This document shows, piece after piece, positions 63,686 through 64,000 of a stretch of DNA of 64,000 bases. Made by a program: the position numbers and the translations under genes. The stretch is from NCBI RefSeq assembly GCF_001941625.1, contig NZ_CP016076.1, forward strand, positions 5,750,001 through 5,814,000, written 5' to 3'. Position 1 is the first letter of the stretch. The number at the start of each line of letters is the position of its first letter. The stretch comes from Actinoalloteichus fjordicus. GTDB lineage: Bacteria; Actinomycetota; Actinomycetes; Mycobacteriales; Pseudonocardiaceae. The notes under the pieces were generated by a model. The model was not told the DNA's origin. It ran no database searches and saw only the letters and a list, made by a program, of their open reading frames with translations.

Positions 63686-63741
63686 ACTTGCTGACCTGGG
63701 ATCTTACCGGACGGTAACCGGATTCTCATTCACTCCGGATA
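63686..63741 (-). promoter_or_regulatory. CRISPR leader of the 63.6-kb array
   Basis: These 56 bases, read on the minus strand, match the leader of the 43-kb array at 44 positions with no gaps, including 15 identical bases in the middle (GAGAATCCGGTTACC) and 12 near the repeat. Confidence 0.8.
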
Positions 63742-63858
63742 GGAGAGGAAACCGATCGGCAGGCACGAGGACCAGCCTAGCCACTCACTCGCAATCGCCG
63801 AGCGCCCCGGACCCGGACCCGGACCGTCGCGCCCGGGCGCTGCCGGCGGGCAGCCGAT

Positions 63859-64000
63859 TCAGTCCGGTGGGATCGACGGATCGAACGGCTCCGCAGGGGA
63901 TCTCGCGATCTTCTCCCGTCCGAAGCGAGCCAGGCCGAGGAGCGACGCGGGGACCGGGCCGAACCGACGGTCGCGGCCGTCGCACCGGAGTTCGGCTCTG
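63859..64000 (-). CDS. C-terminal end of an unidentified protein (partial)
   Basis: An open frame runs from the right edge of the window to a TGA at 63859. It ends 'LLGLARFGREKIARSPAEPF' and then 'DPSIPPD', with GC-rich third positions as in real genes. Too short to assign to a family. The 117 bases between it and the CRISPR leader show no gene. Confidence 0.5.
   Translation of the reverse strand, partial: RAELRCDGRDRRFGPVPASLLGLARFGREKIARSPAEPFDPSIPPD

Noticed and set aside
63454-63729. Short minus-strand frame with 'SSPRTRGCS'
   Set aside because: It is a translation of the CRISPR repeat at 63.6 kb, not a gene.

Overview
The window is about 64 kb of very GC-rich DNA with dense, often 4-bp-overlapping genes, GTG starts and several leaderless-type promoters. 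Gene content (mycothiol-dependent isomerase family, DUF3046, DUF4383, SAV_6107-type HEPN, SmtB/FurB pair, long-chain prenyl synthase beside recO) points to an actinomycete. I infer a Pseudonocardiales (Pseudonocardiaceae) chromosome; the genus cannot be fixed from sequence reading alone.

Layout. 1-12.9 kb: a truncated serpin, dgt, a YdcF-type membrane protein, peptidase E, glycyl-tRNA synthetase, a class F sortase, a small monooxygenase-fold protein, a small membrane protein, the zinc regulators smtB and furB (zur), a TIGR03943 protein with its partner permease, a YbjN protein and uppS. The glyS-smtB-furB-uppS-recO-era order resembles that of mycobacteria. 13.2-18.6 kb: an ABC-transporter island lies between uppS and recO. 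It has a YtrA-like GntR repressor, two ATPases, two paralogous membrane proteins and an ABC-2 permease, with a nested palindromic operator in front. 18.6-32.2 kb: a conserved housekeeping block on the minus strand holds recO, era, a membrane protein, a degenerate cytidine-deaminase-like gene, a CNNM/CorC-type protein, ybeY, phoH, HIT, rsmE, dnaJ, hrcA and hemW. 32.7-42.0 kb: a sulfur-assimilation cluster on the plus strand: a putative cysteine-regulatory leader peptide, siroheme sulfite reductase, a zinc-ribbon protein, cysH, cysD, cysN, then (after two hairpins) an SsuA/B/C-like ABC transporter and a sirohydrochlorin chelatase-like gene that could make siroheme for the reductase.

42.2-64 kb is more accessory: an enoyl-CoA hydratase, a type I-E-like CRISPR array, two tandem paralogous methyltransferases, a three-gene overlapping operon ending in barstar, an oxidoreductase with an acetyltransferase, a MOSC protein, nitronate monooxygenase, a DUF4383 protein, DUF3046, a decayed CRISPR relic, a membrane-anchored Hsp70-like protein, the very large helicase Lhr, a lipoprotein, a mycothiol-dependent isomerase family/HEPN pair behind a LexA-type palindrome, a YbaK deacylase, an acetyltransferase and a second small CRISPR array on the opposite strand.

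The most unusual signals are three CRISPR loci within about 20 kb that share one leader sequence but have no cas gene in the window; a perfect SOS-box-like palindrome in front of a HEPN gene; a duplicated ABC/GntR island with a nested operator; an ABC ATPase with a ~75-residue insert between its signature motif and Walker B; and several short tandem repeats and palindromes at places with no assigned gene.
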